Of a DNA stretch of 64,000 bases, positions 8,084-16,693 are shown piece after piece. The translations under genes and the position numbers were made by a program. The notes beneath the pieces were generated by a model. That model saw only the letters and a list, made by a program, of their open reading frames with translations. It ran no database searches and was not told where the DNA came from. The stretch covers positions 2,611,501-2,675,500 of the forward strand of contig NZ_CP015583.1 of assembly GCF_001941945.1 (NCBI RefSeq), written 5' to 3'. The stretch is from Roseomonas gilardii. GTDB lineage: Bacteria; Pseudomonadota; Alphaproteobacteria; Acetobacterales; Acetobacteraceae. Position 1 is the first letter of the stretch, and each line of letters opens with the position of its first letter.

Positions 8084-9124
8084 CTATTCGATCAGGTCGT
8101 TGAAGCGGCGCAGGTCCGCCTCGTTCTCCTTCGCCGCGCGGGCCGCGTCCAGGGGCAGGACCTTGATCGAATGCGGGTCGGGGAAGCCCTCCGGCGGCGC
8201 GACGCCCGGATCGACCGGCAGGAAGCCCTGCTTCGCCGCCAGTTCCTGGCCTTCCCGCGACAGCAGGAAGGAGACGAAGGCCACGGCGGCCGGCACGTTC
8301 TTCGTGGTGGAGAGGATCGCCGCGGGTTCGGTGACGGCGCTCACCCCGTCCTCCGGGAAGACGAAGCGGACGGGGGCGCCGCGCGCGGATTCGCGCAGGG
8401 CGAGGTAGTCCACGGCGATGCCATAGGCGCGCTCGCCGCTCGCCACCGCCTGGAGCACCTGCCCGTTGCCGCCCCGCGGCTGCAGCCCCTGCTTCGCCAG
8501 CTTGCCGAGATAGTCCCAGCCCAGGCCCGGCGCCTGCACCATGGCGGCGATGTGCAGCGCCGCCGCGCCCGAGACGCTGGGCGAGGGCATGGCGATCATG
8601 TTGCGCGCCTCCGGCCGCAGCAGGTCGGCCCAGCTCTTCGGCGCGAAGGGAGCGCGGGTGTTGTAGACGATGCCGGTGGTGATCAGCTTGGTCGCGAAGT
8701 AGCGGTGCTTCGGGTCCAGCCGGTCGGCGGGGATGCCGCCCGTCCGCACCTCGGGGCTTTCCCGCAGCCGCCCCTCGGCGGCCAGGGATTCGAAGGTCAG
8801 GGCATCGGCCAGGAGCAGCACGTCCGCGCGCGGGCTGCCGGCCGCGATCTCGGCACGCAGCCGGGGCAGGATCTGGTTGGTGCCGCCGCGCAGCCATTCC
8901 ACCGTGACGCCGGGATAGCGCTGGCGGAAGGCCTCCACCGTGGCCGCCGCATCCGGTTCCAACTGGCTGGTATAGAGGGTCAGGCTGCCCGAGACCGGCT
9001 GGGCCGCAGCCTGGGTCGCACCCTGATTCTGGGCGTGGGCGCCGCCGCCCACCGTGGCGAAGCCGGTGGCCAGGAGGCCGGCGGTGGCCAGGCGGGTGCT
9101 CATGAGCAGGAATTGGCGGCGCAT
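8084..9124 (-). CDS. extracellular solute-binding protein (ferric iron ABC type)
   Basis: Periplasmic binding protein of 346 aa. The N-terminus is a signal peptide (MRRQFLLMSTRLATAGLLATG ending near GGGAHAQ). The mature part opens GSLTLYTSQLEPDAAATVEAFRQRYPG, the usual opening of the FbpA/AfuA/phosphonate-type cluster D binding proteins, and ends with the KVLPLDA region typical of that family. The start at 9124 begins the signal peptide; the open frame runs another 100 codons upstream without meaning. First gene of a two-gene operon with the fused permease. Confidence 0.87.
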   Translation of the reverse strand: MRRQFLLMSTRLATAGLLATGFATVGGGAHAQNQGATQAAAQPVSGSLTLYTSQLEPDAAATVEAFRQRYPGVTVEWLRGGTNQILPRLRAEIAAGSPRADVLLLADALTFESLAAEGRLRESPEVRTGGIPADRLDPKHRYFATKLITTGIVYNTRAPFAPKSWADLLRPEARNMIAMPSPSVSGAAALHIAAMVQAPGLGWDYLGKLAKQGLQPRGGNGQVLQAVASGERAYGIAVDYLALRESARGAPVRFVFPEDGVSAVTEPAAILSTTKNVPAAVAFVSFLLSREGQELAAKQGFLPVDPGVAPPEGFPDPHSIKVLPLDAARAAKENEADLRRFNDLIE

Positions 9125-9228
9125 GATCGTCTCGCGAAGAAGGGACCGGGGCGGTTGATGGATTGCCCGCCTGCCGCTGAAAAGCCCCCTCGCATGAAGA
9201 CTTCGTGACACCGCACCGCAACACGATG

Positions 9229-9283
9229 CCACGGCATGGAAAACCCCGCCGCGGCGGGGCCGGGCGGGGTTTCCATGCCGTGG
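9229..9283 (-). terminator. long inverted repeat downstream of gltA
   Basis: About 21 bases (CCACGGCATGGA continuing into AACCCCGCC) are repeated in inverse with one bulged A, around an 11-base GC loop. It lies 35 bases beyond the gltA stop on the coding strand and before the binding-protein gene, so it most likely ends gltA transcription. There is no T-run, so it may rather be a 3-prime stability hairpin. Confidence 0.6.
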
Positions 9284-9318
9284 TCCCGGGGCCGCGCGGG
9301 CGGCCCGGGAGGAAAGGC

Positions 9319-10626
9319 TCAGCCGCGCTCGGCGAGCGGCGTGAAGTCGCGCTTGACAGAGCCCGTATAGACCTGGCGCGGGCGGCCGATGCGCTGCGTC
9401 GGGTCCTCGATCATCTCCTTCCACTGGCTCACCCAGCCGACGGTGCGCGCCACCGCAAACAGCACGGTGAACATGCTGGTCGGGATGCCCATCGCCTTGA
9501 GGATGATGCCCGAGTAGAAATCGACGTTCGGGTAGAGCTTGCGCTGGATGAAGTAGTCGTCGTGCAGGGCGATGCGCTCCAGCTCCACGGCGAGGTCGAG
9601 CAGCGGCTCGTCCTTGATGCCGAGCTCGGTCAGCACCTCGTGGCAGGTGGCCTGCATGATCTTCGCGCGCGGATCGAAGTTCTTGTAGACGCGGTGCCCG
9701 AAGCCCATCAGCTTCACGCCGGAGTTCTTGTCCTTCACCTTCTCGATGAAGGCGGGGATGTTTTCGACGCTGCCGATCTCCCCCAGCATCTTCAGCACCG
9801 CCTCGTTGGCGCCGCCATGCGCGGGGCCCCAGAGCGCCGCGATGCCGGCGGCGATGCAGGCGAAGGGGTTGGCGCCCGTCGAGCCCGCCAGGCGCACCGT
9901 GGAGGTGGAGGCGTTCTGCTCGTGGTCGGCGTGCAGGACCAGGATACGGTCCATGGCGCGCGACAGCACCGGATTGACCTTGTACTCCTCCGCCGGCACG
10001 GCGTTGAGCATGTAGAGGAAGTTCTCCGCGTAGCTCAGGTCGTTGCGCGGATACACGAAGGGCTGGCCGATCGAGTACTTGTAGGCCCAGGCGGCGATGG
10101 TCGGCAGCTTGGCGATCAGGCGGAAGGCGCTGATCTCGCGCTGCTTCTCGTCGTTGATGTCCAGGCTGTCATGGTAGAAGGCGGAGAGCGCGCCCACCAC
10201 GCCGCAGATGATCGCCATCGGGTGCGCGTCGCGGCGGAAGCCGTCGTAGAAGCGGCGGAGCTGCTCGTGCAGCATGGTGTGCATGGTCACGCCATGCCGG
10301 AATTCCTTGAGCTGCTTCTCGTCCGGCAGCTCGCCGTTCAGGAGGAGGTAGCAGACCTCCACGAAGTCCGACTTCTCGGCCAGCTGCTCGATCGGATAGC
10401 CGCGATAGAGCAGGACGCCCTCGTCGCCATCGATATAGGTGATCTTGCTTTCGCAGGCCGCGGTCATGCCGAAGCCGGGGTCGAAGGTGAAGACCCCGAG
10501 ATCGGCATAGATCTTGCGGATATCCGCGACGGAGGGGCCGATGGAGCCAGAAACCAGAGGAGCGGAACTACTCTTGTTCGTCCCGTCCAGCGTGATCGTG
10601 ACCGACCCGTGACCGCTGTTGCTCAT
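9319..10626 (-). CDS. gltA: citrate synthase (type II)
   Basis: Condenses acetyl-CoA and oxaloacetate to citrate at the entry of the TCA cycle. The protein is 435 aa, the usual size of hexameric Gram-negative citrate synthases. Catalytic residues are visible: His in [10 protein letters not shown], His in MGFGHRVYK and Asp in the NVDFYSG stretch. The [14 protein letters not shown] active-site helix is intact. The start is ATG 10626, 8 bases after a GAGGAG ribosome site; the open frame goes 51 codons further without family similarity. It is monocistronic, with its own promoter region and a downstream hairpin. Confidence 0.97.
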   Translation of the reverse strand: MSNSGHGSVTITLDGTNKSSSAPLVSGSIGPSVADIRKIYADLGVFTFDPGFGMTAACESKITYIDGDEGVLLYRGYPIEQLAEKSDFVEVCYLLLNGELPDEKQLKEFRHGVTMHTMLHEQLRRFYDGFRRDAHPMAIICGVVGALSAFYHDSLDINDEKQREISAFRLIAKLPTIAAWAYKYSIGQPFVYPRNDLSYAENFLYMLNAVPAEEYKVNPVLSRAMDRILVLHADHEQNASTSTVRLAGSTGANPFACIAAGIAALWGPAHGGANEAVLKMLGEIGSVENIPAFIEKVKDKNSGVKLMGFGHRVYKNFDPRAKIMQATCHEVLTELGIKDEPLLDLAVELERIALHDDYFIQRKLYPNVDFYSGIILKAMGIPTSMFTVLFAVARTVGWVSQWKEMIEDPTQRIGRPRQVYTGSVKRDFTPLAERG

Positions 10627-10680
10627 GCTTGGCTCCTCATTGCCTCCCGTACCGTCAGGGTCCGGGATCATGTTATGCTG

Positions 10681-10715
10681 CGGCGCAAATATGCGCCGAG
10701 AATCTGTCTTGTCCA
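10681..10715 (-). promoter_or_regulatory. candidate gltA promoter with palindrome over the -10
   Basis: On the minus strand TGGACA (10715-10710) and CATATT (10693-10688) are 16 bases apart. The -10 sits in the centre of a perfect 7-bp inverted repeat, CGGCGCA-AATA-TGCGCCG (10681-10698). It lies about 55 bases upstream of the gltA start. The palindrome position suggests repressor control of gltA; the regulator is unknown. Confidence 0.45.
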
Positions 10716-10760
10716 CCGCCCCCCGGTCGCCGCCGGGGCTGCACCGGCCGGTGGTGGTGC

Positions 10761-11393
10761 TTACCGGCGCTCCCTCCATTCCTCGGGCGGTACGATGCCG
10801 TCGGCCCAGAGACCACGCCCCGCCTGGCGAGCCCCGGCCTCGGCCTCGGAGAAATTCTCCGAACTCGCGAGAGCCCAGCCCGATGACACGAGCATAGCGT
10901 TCAAAACCTTGCCGTTTGCCTCACAGATAGCCAGCGGACGGCGAAACACATCCTGCCCGTGCAACTCGCAGACCAGGGCGTGGTTCGCCACCAGATGGGC
11001 CAGCCGGTCCGCCGCAGCCACGCCGCAATCGAAACCCTGGCCCGCCGTATCGGCACAGGTTTCCCCGCGCGAGGGCGCCTGGAGACCTTCCAGCCGCACC
11101 ACCTGCCCTTGCAGGCGCAGGGTTTCCCCATCCACCACATGGATATCCGTGGGATCGGCCTGGAGCGGCCCTTCCGGCAACAGCGAGGCGGCCGGGGGCG
11201 GGGCCTGAGGGGCGAGGCCGGGCACGGCGGCCAGGATCGGCCGGACCTGTCCGGCGAGGCCCGCCCCATCCCGGGCGTACAGGAGGACGCCGCCGATGGC
11301 GAGCAGGAGCAGGGCACCCAGGCCGAGCGCCAGCGGGGCGCGGCGGCGCTGCGGCCTGCGATGGGAATGGAAGATCTTTCTCGGGCGTGCCAC
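10761..11393 (-). CDS. membrane-anchored nuclease-like (SNase-fold) protein
   Basis: A 210-aa protein with a basic N-terminus, one membrane span (about residues 19-40), an Ala/Pro linker and a staphylococcal-nuclease-like domain (about 82-200). The fold is recognisable from [19 protein letters not shown] and [14 protein letters not shown]. Of the catalytic residues, Asp88 and Arg100 are kept. The DAPE motif, however, reads QAPS, so the metal-binding Asp (now Gln105) and the general-base Glu (now Ser108) are lost, and activity is doubtful. No good ATG exists; GTG 11393 starts the basic segment. It lies 76 bases after the DUF3035 gene, separated by a hairpin. Confidence 0.75.
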   Translation of the reverse strand: MARPRKIFHSHRRPQRRRAPLALGLGALLLLAIGGVLLYARDGAGLAGQVRPILAAVPGLAPQAPPPAASLLPEGPLQADPTDIHVVDGETLRLQGQVVRLEGLQAPSRGETCADTAGQGFDCGVAAADRLAHLVANHALVCELHGQDVFRRPLAICEANGKVLNAMLVSSGWALASSENFSEAEAGARQAGRGLWADGIVPPEEWRERR

Positions 11394-11421
11394 GGCGCGG
11401 AGCCCTATCAAAGCCACAGGC

Positions 11422-11454
11422 GGCCGGGAAGCGGGAAAACGCCCCGTCCCGGCC
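11422..11454 (-). terminator. hairpin after the ileS-lspA-DUF3035 operon
   Basis: GGCCGGGA pairs with TCCCGGCC across 17 bases, located 16 bases after the stop of the DUF3035 gene on its coding strand. It has no T-run and is a plausible operon end. Confidence 0.45.
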
Positions 11455-11469
11455 GGAACGAGGAAGGGC

Positions 11470-12042
11470 TCAGAACAGCCCGTCGAAGATGCCGCGTTCC
11501 TTGCGCTGGATGATCGGCGTCTCGCCATCCCCCGGCGGGCGGCCCAGGGCAAAGTTCTCGCGCAGGCGCTGGCTTTCCTTCTGCGGGTCCACCACCACGC
11601 CCGGCTGCGGCGCGTCGCGCCAGAACATCAGCCGGTCCACCACGGTCTGGCTGGGCTGGTTCAGCCGCAGGCTTTCCTCGTCCACCCTCCGGCGGATGGC
11701 GGGATCGACCGTCCCCCCGGCCCGGGCGACCAGCGCGCTTTCGCCCGAGGACTGGCGGCTCGCCTGGGTGGATTCCAGGACGGCGCCGGGCACCAGGGCG
11801 CTTTCCCCCTGCTCGCGGGCCGAGAGCTCCTGCGGCCGCGCCGCGCCGGGGCGGGGTACGGGCAGGTTGTTCATGTCCGGCGGCAGCGAGAGCGGCGCGC
11901 GGGTCACCACCTGGAACTCGTCCGGGGCGTCCCGGGTGAAGCCCAGGGTACGGGCCGTGTCACCGCCGCATCCGGCGAGCAGGCCGAGGGAAAGGGCGGC
12001 CGGCAGGGCCAGGGCCACGGTCCGGCGTTGGGGCATCCTCAT
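11470..12042 (-). CDS. DUF3035 family lipoprotein
   Basis: A predicted envelope lipoprotein of 190 aa. The signal peptide ends in lipobox LLAGC (about residues 21-25). The mature protein has the DUF3035 pattern: PDEFQVVTRAPLSLPPDMNNLP, then a Gln/Ser-rich middle and an RVDEESLRLNQP segment. In alphaproteobacteria this family is a usual companion of lspA, as here, where its ATG overlaps the lspA stop by four bases (ATGA), indicating translational coupling. Molecular role unknown. Confidence 0.85.
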   Translation of the reverse strand: MRMPQRRTVALALPAALSLGLLAGCGGDTARTLGFTRDAPDEFQVVTRAPLSLPPDMNNLPVPRPGAARPQELSAREQGESALVPGAVLESTQASRQSSGESALVARAGGTVDPAIRRRVDEESLRLNQPSQTVVDRLMFWRDAPQPGVVVDPQKESQRLRENFALGRPPGDGETPIIQRKERGIFDGLF

Positions 12043-12575
12043 ACGGGCTCCTTAGCCACGCCGTCGCGTCCGGTCGAGGGGGGACGGAAGAGCGCGTCCG
12101 CCACCAGGGCGATCACGCCCAGCACGATGGCCGCGTCGGCAATGTTGAAGACATACCAGTGCCACCCCCCGAAGGAGGCATCGACGAAGTCGAAGACCGC
12201 GCCGAAACGCAGGCGGTCGATGACATTGCCGATGGCGCCGCCGATCACCGCGCCCAGGGCGACGGCGACCGGCCGGGTCTCCGCCCGGGCCATCCAGCGC
12301 AGCAGGATCAGCGTGATCACCAGGGCGAGGCCGGCAAGCAACCAGCCATGCCAGGGCGCGTCCCCAGCCATGAGGCCGAAGGTGACGCCCCGGTTCCAGA
12401 CCATGGAAAGGTCCAGGCTGAAGGGCCCCGCCGAGAAGAGCGGGACATGGCCCCGCTCGGGAAGGCGCAGCACCTCCCCCATCCACCACTTGCTCGCCTG
12501 GTCGGCCACCAGGACCAGCACGGCGGCCACGAGGCCGAGCGGGATCATCCGGGCCGGAGTCGCGGGGCTGGGCAT
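12039..12575 (-). CDS. lspA: signal peptidase II (lipoprotein signal peptidase)
   Basis: Inner-membrane aspartyl protease of 178 aa that cleaves prolipoprotein signal peptides. Four membrane segments are visible. Family motifs are ADQASKWW at the N-terminus, GGAIGNVIDRLRFGAVFDFVD with the first catalytic Asp, and FNIADAAIVLG with the second. ATG 12575 overlaps the ileS stop by one base (TGATG), so it is coupled to ileS, the classic ileS-lspA order. The downstream DUF3035 lipoprotein is a likely client. Confidence 0.96.
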   Translation of the reverse strand: MPSPATPARMIPLGLVAAVLVLVADQASKWWMGEVLRLPERGHVPLFSAGPFSLDLSMVWNRGVTFGLMAGDAPWHGWLLAGLALVITLILLRWMARAETRPVAVALGAVIGGAIGNVIDRLRFGAVFDFVDASFGGWHWYVFNIADAAIVLGVIALVADALFRPPSTGRDGVAKEPV

Positions 12576-15406
12576 CAGGCGACCGCGGCCTCGCAGCGCA
12601 GGCAGAGATCCGCATGGCGCCGGCCCGGGGTGCCGACTTCCGGCAGCACCCGCCAGCAGCGGGCGCATTTCGCGCCCTCGGCCGGGCGGAATTCCGCGGC
12701 GGGCGTCTCCGCCCCGGGCGCCAGCCCGAAGCCGGAGGTGATGCAGGTCTCCGCCCAGAGTTCCGGCGAGAGGAGCCCGGCATCGGCCCCGGGCAGGGCC
12801 AGGACCGGCGCGGCCTGGAGGCTGGAGCCGATGGTGCCGGCGGCGCGGGCCTTCTCCAGCTCCGCCGTCACCACGCCGCGCAGCTCGCGCACCCGTGCCC
12901 ATTTGGCGGCCAGCGCCTCGTCCCGCCATTCCGCCGGGACCTCGGGGAAGAGCTGGAGATGGACGGAGTCGCTCTCCGAGGGGAAGCGGGCCAGCCAAGC
13001 CTCCTCCGCGGTGAAGGGCAGCACCGGGGCCAGCCAGGTGGCGAGGCAGCGGTGCAGCACGTCCAGCACGGTGCGGGCGGCCCGGCGGCGCGGGCTGTCC
13101 GCCGCGTCGCAGTAGAGGCTGTCCTTGCGGATGTCGAAGTAGAAGGCCGAGAGGTCAGCGGCGCAGAAGGCATGGATCTCCGGCACCACGCCGGACCAGT
13201 CATAGCTTTCGACCGCCCCGCGGATGCGGGCGTCGAGCTGCGTCAGCCGGTGCAGCACCCAGCGCTCCAGCTCTGGCAGCTCGGCATGGGGCACGCGCTC
13301 GGCCTCGGAGAAGCCGTCGAGATTGCCCAGCAGCCAGCGCAGCGTGTTGCGCAGGCGCCGGTAGAGCTCCGCCGTCTGCTCCAGGATGCGCGGGCCGATG
13401 CGCTGGTCCTCGGTGGTGTCGGCATTCATCACCCACAGGCGCAGGATGTCGGCGCCGTATTTCTTGGTGACTTCCTGCGGGGCGGTGACGTTGCCCAGGG
13501 ACTTGGACATCTTCCGCCCGGACTCGTCGAGCGTGAAGCCATGGGTCAGCAGCGCCTTGTAGGGCGCCACGCCCCGGGTGCCGATGCTTTCCAGCAGCGA
13601 GGAATGGAACCAGCCGCGATGCTGGTCCGACCCCTCCAGATACAGGTCCGCCGGGAAAGGCAGGCCGCGCTCCGGCGTCAGGGTGAAGGCATGGGTCGAG
13701 CCGGACTCGAACCACACATCCACGATGTCCATCACCTGCTCGTAGTCGTCCGGGTTGCGGTCGTTGCCCAGGAAGCGCTGCGCGGCGCCGGGCTTGTACC
13801 AGGCATCCGCCCCTTCCTCGCGGAAGGCGCAGGTCACGCGCTCCAGCACCGCCGGGTCGCGCAGCGGCTCGCCGGTCCGCTTCTCCACGAAGACGGGGAT
13901 GGGCACGCCCCAGGCGCGCTGGCGGCTGATGCACCAGTCCGGCCGGGCCGCGACCATGGAGGTGATGCGGTTGCGCCCGACCTCCGGCACGAAATGGGTG
14001 ACGGCCAGCGCGTCCAGCGCCTTGGCGCGGATCTGGTTGCCGTCATCCATGGCGATGAACCATTGCGGCGTGGCGCGGAAGATCACCGGCTTCTTGGAGC
14101 GCCAGGAATGCGGGTAGGAATGCCGCAGCGAGCCCTTCGCGGCCAGCGTGCCCATGCTCTCCATGGCGGCCCAGACGGGCTCGTGCGCCTTGAAGACATG
14201 GATGCCGGTGAAGCCCGGCGACTGCACCGAATAGGTGCCGTCGTCGTTCACCGTTTCCGGCACCGGCAGGCCGAACTGGCGGCCGAGGCTGAAGTCGTCC
14301 TCGCCATGGCCCGGGGCGATATGGACGAAGCCCGTGCCCGCATCGGCGGTGACGAAATCGCCTGGCAGCAGCGGCACGTCGAAGTCGTAGCCGCCCTTGT
14401 CCCCCTGGGCCGCGGGCGCCCAGCCCCGCAGCGGATGCGCGAGGACGGTGCCCGCCAGCTCCGCGCCCTTGAAGACGCGGCGGATGGAATGGGCGCCGAG
14501 GCCGGCCTCCTTCGCGAAGCTCTCCAGCAGCGGCAGGGCGATCAGCAGGTTCTCGCCGGGCTGCAGCAGCGAGCCCTCGGCCACGCCTTCCACATGCAGC
14601 AGGGCGTAGTCGATCTCCTCCCCATAGGCGACGGCGCGGTTGCCCGGCATGGTCCAGGGGGTGGTGGTCCAGATCACCACGCTGGCGCCCACCGCGGCCT
14701 CGGCCGGGGAGCGCAGCACGCGGAAGCGGGCATGCAGCGTCGGGCTGGTGTGGTCGTGGTACTCGACCTCGGCATCGGCCAGGGCGGTCTTCTCGACCGG
14801 GCTCCACATCACCGGGCGCAGGCCGCGATAGAGCGAGCCGTTCAGCAGGAACTTGCCGATCTCCCCCGCGATTACCGCCTCGGAGGAGAAGTTCATCGTG
14901 GCGTAGGGGTGCTCCCAGTCGCCGAGCACGCCCAGGCGCTGGAACTCCTCCCGCTGCACGTTCAGCCAGTGGCCGGCATAGGCGCGGCACTCGGCCCGGA
15001 AGTCGAGGATGGGCACCGCATCCTTGTCGAGGCCCTTCTTGCGGTACTCCTCCTCGACCTTCCACTCGATCGGCAGGCCGTGGCAATCCCAGCCGGGGAC
15101 GTAGTTCGCGTCCTTGCCCGACATCTGGGCGGCGCGATTGATCACGTCCTTGAGGATCTTGTTCAGGGCGTGGCCGATATGCAGCGGGCCGTTCGCATAG
15201 GGCGGGCCGTCATGCAGAACGAATTTCGGCATCCCAGCGGACTGGGCGCGCAGGCGGTCGCGCAGCCCGGTCTCCTGCCAGCGATCGAGCCGGCCGGGCT
15301 CGCGCTTCGGCAGGTCGCCCTTCATCGGGAAGGAGGTGCGCGGCAGGAAGACCGTGTCGCGCCAATCCCGGGCGGGGGCGGTGTCGGGGGTGGGGGCGTC
15401 GTTCAT
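12575..15406 (-). CDS. ileS: isoleucyl-tRNA synthetase
   Basis: Class I aminoacyl-tRNA synthetase of 943 aa charging tRNA-Ile. The HIGH motif is in GPLHIGHALNKILKD and the KMSKS loop in [11 protein letters not shown]. The CP1 editing region lies between. The C-terminal four-cysteine zinc cluster is complete (CARCWRVLPEVG...CLRCEAAVA). The length is normal for a bacterial enzyme. First gene of the ileS-lspA-DUF3035 operon. A candidate promoter is about 130 bases upstream. Confidence 0.98.
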   Translation of the reverse strand: MNDAPTPDTAPARDWRDTVFLPRTSFPMKGDLPKREPGRLDRWQETGLRDRLRAQSAGMPKFVLHDGPPYANGPLHIGHALNKILKDVINRAAQMSGKDANYVPGWDCHGLPIEWKVEEEYRKKGLDKDAVPILDFRAECRAYAGHWLNVQREEFQRLGVLGDWEHPYATMNFSSEAVIAGEIGKFLLNGSLYRGLRPVMWSPVEKTALADAEVEYHDHTSPTLHARFRVLRSPAEAAVGASVVIWTTTPWTMPGNRAVAYGEEIDYALLHVEGVAEGSLLQPGENLLIALPLLESFAKEAGLGAHSIRRVFKGAELAGTVLAHPLRGWAPAAQGDKGGYDFDVPLLPGDFVTADAGTGFVHIAPGHGEDDFSLGRQFGLPVPETVNDDGTYSVQSPGFTGIHVFKAHEPVWAAMESMGTLAAKGSLRHSYPHSWRSKKPVIFRATPQWFIAMDDGNQIRAKALDALAVTHFVPEVGRNRITSMVAARPDWCISRQRAWGVPIPVFVEKRTGEPLRDPAVLERVTCAFREEGADAWYKPGAAQRFLGNDRNPDDYEQVMDIVDVWFESGSTHAFTLTPERGLPFPADLYLEGSDQHRGWFHSSLLESIGTRGVAPYKALLTHGFTLDESGRKMSKSLGNVTAPQEVTKKYGADILRLWVMNADTTEDQRIGPRILEQTAELYRRLRNTLRWLLGNLDGFSEAERVPHAELPELERWVLHRLTQLDARIRGAVESYDWSGVVPEIHAFCAADLSAFYFDIRKDSLYCDAADSPRRRAARTVLDVLHRCLATWLAPVLPFTAEEAWLARFPSESDSVHLQLFPEVPAEWRDEALAAKWARVRELRGVVTAELEKARAAGTIGSSLQAAPVLALPGADAGLLSPELWAETCITSGFGLAPGAETPAAEFRPAEGAKCARCWRVLPEVGTPGRRHADLCLRCEAAVA

Positions 15407-15895
15407 CGGGGCAGTTCCGGGCGGTCGGCCATGGCAATGGCGGGGGAAGGCGCGAAGGACAAGGGGAACCCGGCCCTCAGCCGAGGGCCGGGCGGGTAAT
15501 TCGCGCTGTGTGCCGCCTGGACATGGGCGCCTTATGCGGAGGCCGGTCCGTTCCGGTCAAGTCGCGCGCCATGGCGCGGCCACGCGGCCGGGCCTCAGCC
15601 AGCGGAGGCGGCGATGCGGGGCGGAAGCTCTGGCCGGCAAATCCGGGATAGCGAAGGTACGGAAGGGGGGATGGCTGAAGCCCCCCCGTCGCAGCGGGGG
15701 CTGCCGGGGCCGGTCTCTCCCGGCGCAAGCCCTGGGAGGATGATCCGGCGGGCCGGGAAGGCGATCGCCGGGAAAGCATGGACGGTCCGTCGCCGGGCCG
15801 TCCGTCAGCGAGGGGCTGGCCGCCGGAGGCCGCCGCGCGGCCCGTTGCGGGTCCAGCCCTTTGCGGCGCCGTTACCGGGCCGGTTACTGAACTGG
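15407..15895. other. intergenic region upstream of ileS
   Basis: No convincing gene in these 489 bases. They hold the candidate ileS promoter, a G6/C7 hairpin (around 15665-15688) and, at the right end, a 12-base tandem repeat that runs into the stop codon of the next small gene. Open frames crossing it are Arg/Pro/Gly-rich and lack ribosome sites. Confidence 0.5.
15531..15560 (-). promoter_or_regulatory. candidate ileS promoter
   Basis: On the minus strand TTGACC (15560-15555) and CATAAG (15536-15531) stand 18 bases apart. The leader to ileS would be about 120 bases. I saw no T-box-like structure in it. Confidence 0.45.
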
Positions 15896-15906
15896 TTACT
15901 GGGCCG
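15871..15906. repeat. 12-base tandem repeat, three copies
   Basis: GTTACCGGGCCG, GTTACTGAACTG and GTTACTGGGCCG follow each other without spacing. The third copy contains the stop codon of the 41-aa gene on the minus strand, and the repeats form its 3-prime trailer. Confidence 0.75.
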
Positions 15907-16021
15907 TGCGGGCCGCGCTGTCGAGCAGGCTGGCGGGCAGATGGTCCATGTGCTGGCGGGCCACGATGTTGCCGACGAGGGAAGCGCCGAGGGCAGCGAT
16001 GCTGAGCACCAGAGCGAACAT
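15896..16021 (-). CDS. 41-aa small membrane protein, tandem copy 1
   Basis: A tiny protein starting MFALVLSIAALGASLVG. It has one hydrophobic helix (residues 1-22) and a short polar tail (about 19 residues). Support comes from a strong AAGGAG ribosome site 9 bases before the ATG and from similarity in layout to its upstream neighbour (16127-16249): both read hydrophobic helix, G-N-(I/V)-x-A-(R/Q), Met, short tail. I do not recognise the family. Expression and function are unknown. Confidence 0.6.
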   Translation of the reverse strand: MFALVLSIAALGASLVGNIVARQHMDHLPASLLDSAARTAQ

Positions 16022-16126
16022 GGCAGGGAACTCCTTCGGTCCGGGCCGGCGGAGAAGGCGCTGCGCCATCCTCCGCCCGGCAGGACATCACGGGAGGCGC
16101 CGGCGGAAGGCCGGAGCCCGTTTCGG

Positions 16127-16249
16127 TCAGTCGGCCATCCGCAGGCGCGGCGGCAGGCCGTTCGGGTAGAGCGTGCCCATCACGACCTGAGCGGCGACAT
16201 TGCCGCCGGCGAGCGCCGCGAGAACAGCAACGAACACGACTTCAAGCAT
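16127..16249 (-). CDS. 40-aa small membrane protein, tandem copy 2
   Basis: A tiny protein starting MLEVVFVAVLAALAGGN, a single hydrophobic helix followed by a tail ending RLRMAD. A GAGG ribosome site lies 7 bases before the ATG. The GGNVAAQVVM stretch aligns with GNIVARQHM of the 41-aa protein 105 bases downstream, so the two look like a diverged tandem duplication. An AT-rich promoter-like region precedes it. Function unknown; single-helix proteins of this size often modulate larger membrane complexes, but that is speculation. Confidence 0.6.
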   Translation of the reverse strand: MLEVVFVAVLAALAGGNVAAQVVMGTLYPNGLPPRLRMAD

Positions 16250-16693
16250 GGGATGACCTCTTGGCTCGGCCGGTCTGATCCGGCCTGTGAGCTGAGCATC
16301 AAGATGCTTCGCTGCGGCGCGTCATTCAAGCATAAACGGGGCATCCTGACCCGCTGTTCTTGAATGCCTGAATTGGCCCCAAGTCAAAATCCGCCGTGTC
16401 TTATGTAAGTTCCGAGCCATTTGTCTTATGTACGACCCAATCAACTTGGTCATGTATCATATAGATTATGCGCGAGCCGGTCCGGTTCCGGGAATGGCGG
16501 CCCCTTGTCGCGGGTCTTCCCCAGGTGGGTGGCGTTCCGGCGCGGCCGGGGGCGGGCAGGCCAGCCACGACGACGCGGCCGTCCGTCGCAGGTCCATCAT
16601 CGCCGGGCCGCCCGGGCGATCCACGGGCATGTCCGCGGACAGCGGGTGGCGGGCCGGAATACAAACAGCACCCCGCCACCCGGGGGCCGCATC
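16250..16693. other. AT-rich intergenic region before the small-protein pair
   Basis: No gene is supported in these 444 bases. About 16380-16480 is strikingly AT-rich for this genome. It holds an exact 11-base direct repeat, TGTCTTATGTA, at 16397-16407 and 16422-16432 (25-base period). A minus-strand TTGACT (16387-16382) is followed 17 bases on by TTCAAG. The 8-base inverted repeat CATTCAAG/CTTGAATG (16323-16330, 16359-16366) spans that -10. This is a likely regulated promoter for the 40-aa and 41-aa genes. Confidence 0.45.

Noticed and set aside
12614-15499. 961-codon open frame antisense to ileS
   Set aside because: Composition (Gln/Gly/Arg/His) is that of a shadow frame; ileS on the other strand is beyond doubt.
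15407-15560. T-box leader upstream of ileS
   Set aside because: No AGGGTGG-like T-box core or specifier stem is visible, and T-boxes are rare in alphaproteobacteria.
15407-16693. tRNA or other structured RNA gene in the long gaps
   Set aside because: No cloverleaf, TTCRA loop or CCA-type end was found on either strand; tiny protein genes explain part of the gap better.
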